A stretch of DNA of 7,343 nucleotides from contig DGOU01000083.1 of assembly GCA_002390165.1 (NCBI GenBank), positions 1-7,343 on the forward strand. The letters are read 5' to 3'. The notes under the pieces were generated by a model, which saw only the letters and a program-made list of their open reading frames with translations, was not told the origin of the DNA and did not search any database. Source of the DNA: Lutibacter sp. UBA4458. GTDB lineage: Bacteria; Bacteroidota; Bacteroidia; Flavobacteriales; Flavobacteriaceae. Positions 6,299-7,343 of the stretch are shown one piece after another. Position numbers and translations under genes: made by a program. Every line of letters starts with the position of its first letter. Within the stretch, counting starts at the first letter, position 1.

Positions 6299-7343
6299 AT
6301 GCGAAAACTGTTTTTCTTTTTTCTTTTTATTTTATCCTTGCAATTAAAAGCTCAGGAAGCTACTATTGCTTATCAGTATTTTAGAAATGGTGAATTTGAA
6401 AAAGCAGCGGTTATGTATAAATCGCTTCACGAAAAAAACAATTACAATACTAATTATTTAAACCATTTGTTAGATTGCTATATCCAACTTGAAAAATTTG
6501 AAGCAATAAAAAATACCATTAATAAACAATTACAATCTTATCCAAATCAAAAATATTTGTATGTAGATTTAGGGTATAGTTATCAATTACAACATCAACA
6601 AGAAAAAGCAAATACGTTTTACAACAAGGCAATTAAAACCGTAGAAACTGCTCCTAATTTAGGATATATTATAGGACGATCTTTTAAAGAAAATAACTTA
6701 CTAGATTATGCTTTAACTGCGTATAAAAAAGCAATGCAGTTAAATAAAAATACAAATTATAATTATCAAATTGCAGAAATTTATGGCGAAAAAGGAGATG
6801 TTAAATCAATGTTTACTACGTATTTAAATTTAATTGAACTTCATGAAAATTATTTGCCTTCTGTTAAAAACTATATTGGTAAATTTATAACCGATAACAG
6901 CGAAGACAAATATAATATTATGTTTAAAAACCTGATATTAAAAAGGTTACAGAACAATCCTAAAAAAAGCTGGAATCAATTATTAAGTTGGCTTTATATA
7001 CAACAAAAAGATTACGGCAAAGCATTTATTCAAGAAAAAGCATTATTTAAACGAAACGTATCTAACTTAAATAATTTAAAAACTTTAGGTGAAATTAGTT
7101 TTGATAATAAAGATTATATCAATGCAACTACATGTTTTAATTATATTTTAGAAAACACAAAAGATGTTCCTACCATCTTAAACGCTAAATTGTTTTTACT
7201 TGAAATTGCTCTTAAAACAAAAATTACTAATGACAAAATTGAAACTCAATTTCAAAATTTATTTACAGAATTTGGAGTCAGTTCAAAAACTATTGCTATT
7301 CAAGTAGTTTATGCACATTTTTTAGCTTTTAATAAAAATGAAA
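6299..7343 (+). CDS. Exported tetratricopeptide (TPR) repeat protein, C-terminus beyond the window
   Basis: The frame runs open from the ATG at 6299 to the window end, 348 complete codons, and the 3' end is missing. Residues 1-18 form a Sec signal peptide: MRK, a Phe/Leu-rich core, likely cleavage at LKA|Q. The lack of a lipobox cysteine suggests a periplasmic or outer-membrane-associated protein. The mature part is helical with TPR-like units. The first has the pattern AYQYFRNGEFEKAAVMY (about 24-40). Others start near residues 90 (DLGYSY), 126 (GRSFKEN, followed by ALTAYKKAMQL) and 263 (LGEISFDNKDYINATTCF). TPR repeats bind other proteins, so a scaffold role in the envelope is likely, but the partner is unknown. 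From memory of flavobacterial genomes, similar genes near serS precede a DUF4292 lipoprotein and a murein-hydrolase activator gene. This cannot be checked here. Confidence 0.85.
   Translation, partial: MRKLFFFFLFILSLQLKAQEATIAYQYFRNGEFEKAAVMYKSLHEKNNYNTNYLNHLLDCYIQLEKFEAIKNTINKQLQSYPNQKYLYVDLGYSYQLQHQQEKANTFYNKAIKTVETAPNLGYIIGRSFKENNLLDYALTAYKKAMQLNKNTNYNYQIAEIYGEKGDVKSMFTTYLNLIELHENYLPSVKNYIGKFITDNSEDKYNIMFKNLILKRLQNNPKKSWNQLLSWLYIQQKDYGKAFIQEKALFKRNVSNLNNLKTLGEISFDNKDYINATTCFNYILENTKDVPTILNAKLFLLEIALKTKITNDKIETQFQNLFTEFGVSSKTIAIQVVYAHFLAFNKNE

Noticed and set aside
1..7343. CRISPR array, tRNA/rRNA, insertion sequence, phage or defence system
   Set aside because: No regularly spaced direct repeats, cloverleaf-like sequence, transposase or integrase, or terminal inverted repeats are visible. 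Nearly all bases are accounted for by housekeeping or envelope genes.

Overview
The window reads as an ordinary chromosomal segment of a member of the Flavobacteriaceae (Bacteroidota). The DNA is strongly AT-rich. Four candidate promoters carry the Bacteroidota -7 motif TAnnTTTG, and none of the starts has a clear Shine-Dalgarno. The protein families are typical flavobacterial versions: a multidomain secreted metalloprotease, a bifunctional RibF, a SerS with the motif-2 variant FRREAGSYGAHVRGL, and a TPR protein with a signal peptide. The genus cannot be fixed from the sequence alone.

Layout. Positions 1-3059 (minus strand) hold about 1,019 codons of a very large secreted reprolysin-like zinc metalloprotease. 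It has a signal peptide, propeptide, metzincin catalytic domain, several Ig/Fn3-like modules and a proprotein-convertase P domain. Its C-terminus lies beyond the left edge. Positions 3060-3187 form a divergent promoter region. On the plus strand follow ribF (3188-4126, FMN/FAD synthesis), a small predicted lipoprotein of unknown function (4145-4678) and serS (4752-6026, seryl-tRNA synthetase, probably with its own promoter). A 47-residue protein gene on the minus strand (6019-6162) converges on serS and overlaps its last 8 bases. The right end (6299-7343) is the first 348 codons of an exported TPR-repeat protein that runs off the window.

Functional picture. ribF and serS are housekeeping genes for flavin cofactors and translation. 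The lipoprotein, the metalloprotease and the TPR protein are cell-envelope or secreted proteins. I see no evidence that these genes form one pathway. I found no RNA genes, CRISPR array, insertion sequence or phage gene, and no convincing new system. The most useful leads are the small convergent gene at the end of serS, the cysteine-containing lipoprotein between ribF and serS, and the architecture and possible latency mechanism of the metalloprotease.
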